From M3007 sp046160625 (lineage in GTDB: Bacteria; Bacteroidota; Bacteroidia; Chitinophagales; Saprospiraceae), in the NCBI GenBank assembly GCA_046160625.1, contig JBJXGZ010000014.1, positions 1 to 64,000 on the forward strand: a DNA stretch of 64,000 nucleotides, in the 5' to 3' direction. Below the pieces are notes generated by a model. It was given only the letters and a program-made list of their open reading frames with translations, did not search any database and was not told the DNA's origin. This document shows, piece after piece, positions 63,490 through 64,000 of this stretch. The translations under genes and the position numbers were made by a program. The stretch's first letter is position 1. Every line of letters starts with the position of its first letter.

Positions 63490-64000
63490 TTACATTCGTA
63501 TTTCAGTCAAAAAAACCCGCACCGCGCTGAAGCTAACCGTCTGATTCTGAAAGAAATGTTGTGCTGAAGCAGCCTCCTCCGCATTTGCGCCGAGATGGTT
63601 GAGCATATTGGTCAGGTGCATTTTCATGTGTCCCTGTTGAATACCCGTGGTGATAAGCGAGCGCACCGCTCCAAAATTTTGAGCCAGACCCACCGCTGCC
63701 GTAATGCACATCAACTCCCTTGCCGAAGGATTCCCCAATATCTCAAGCGAGCGTTTGGCCAGCGGATGCAACGATGTGAGGCCACCTACTGTGCCGAGCG
63801 CGAGCGGGATTTCCAGTTCAAACCTAAAAATACCATCGCGTACGATACACTTGCTGAGACTCCGATATTGTCCATCGCGACTGGCGTAAGTGTGGCCGCA
63901 GGCTTCAATGGCCCGAAAGTCGTTGCCTGTAGCGAGCACTACTGCGTCTATGCCATTGTAAATCCCTTTGTTGTGCGTGGTGGCCCTGTATGGATCAATT
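63490..64000 (-). CDS. mvaA: Hydroxymethylglutaryl-CoA reductase, degradative-type, 3' part
   Basis: The frame runs off the right edge. It reads DPYRATTHNKGIYNGIDAVV, then LATGNDFRAIEACGHTYASRDGQY, then LALGTVGGLTSLHPLA and AVGLAQNFGAVRSLITTGIQQGHMKMH. These match class II HMG-CoA reductases, including the active-site Lys of THNKG and the late His of QGHMKMH. The enzyme links HMG-CoA and mevalonate with NAD(P)H. It suggests isoprenoid synthesis by the mevalonate route. The N-terminal half is outside the window. Only ~170 residues are visible. Confidence 0.88.
   Translation of the reverse strand, partial: IDPYRATTHNKGIYNGIDAVVLATGNDFRAIEACGHTYASRDGQYRSLSKCIVRDGIFRFELEIPLALGTVGGLTSLHPLAKRSLEILGNPSARELMCITAAVGLAQNFGAVRSLITTGIQQGHMKMHLTNMLNHLGANAEEAASAQHFFQNQTVSFSAVRVFLTEIRM

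Noticed and set aside
1..64000. tRNA, rRNA, phage attachment sites or insertion sequences
   Set aside because: No cloverleaf ending in CCA-type acceptor, no rRNA blocks and no transposase or integrase frames were recognised by eye; a covariance-model search could still find a small RNA.

Overview
The window looks like chromosome of a Bacteroidota bacterium, most likely a Saprospirales-type (Haliscomenobacter/Lewinella-like) organism. This is inferred from several traits: secreted proteins ending in type IX secretion (T9SS) sorting domains, a TonB receptor paired with a DUF4249 lipoprotein, a DUF4846 protein, many TPR-CHAT proteins, and -7 promoter elements of the form TAnnTTTG. No rRNA, tRNA, phage, insertion sequence, CRISPR array or cas gene was recognised.

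Region 1 (1-32267) is mostly housekeeping and envelope genes. It holds a TMTC-like membrane TPR protein, an IMPACT/YigZ protein, a GNAT, an M28 peptidase, an esterase, a beta-helix T9SS cargo, two paralogous secreted propeller-like proteins, IlvE, an S9 peptidase, a methyltransferase, a DNA alkylation repair protein, PyrD, an MFS transporter, an RsmI-like methylase, two envelope proteins of unknown role, a GT-C type membrane protein, a TonB receptor with its DUF4249 partner, GlmM, a DinB-like protein and a cysteine desulfurase.

Region 2 (32295-52106) is the most unusual part: about 20 kb, all on the minus strand, made of caspase-fold peptidases fused to TPR arrays. In transcription order it has a TPR-CHAT gene (1102 aa), a six-cysteine lipoprotein, three more TPR-CHAT genes (1055, 1113, 1048 aa), a caspase(C14)-TPR gene broken by one in-frame stop, a short internally deleted caspase remnant, and an intact caspase(C14)-TPR gene (1021 aa). 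All full-length members carry Sec signal peptides and the His/Cys dyad, so a set of exported proteases with divergent TPR sensor arrays is predicted. The function is unknown to me.

Region 3 (52187-64000) holds a small exported protein, a very large BNR/Vps10-like T9SS cargo, YidC, a DUF4846 protein, an MsbA-type ABC exporter, a thiolase, an MlaF-like ATPase, a small lipoprotein cytochrome c and the 3' part of an HMG-CoA reductase gene.

A second theme crosses all regions: unusually many long, near-perfect inverted repeats. Some lie between genes, often starting in a stop codon (arms up to 54 bp with one mismatch). Others are short palindromic elements inserted in frame inside coding genes (the TMTC-like gene, the caspase, the CHAT genes, the ABC exporter). 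Several copies share the ends TTTACCCGC and GGAGGGC, and one copy is flanked by a 23-bp direct repeat. They resemble in concept the in-frame palindromic elements of Rickettsia.
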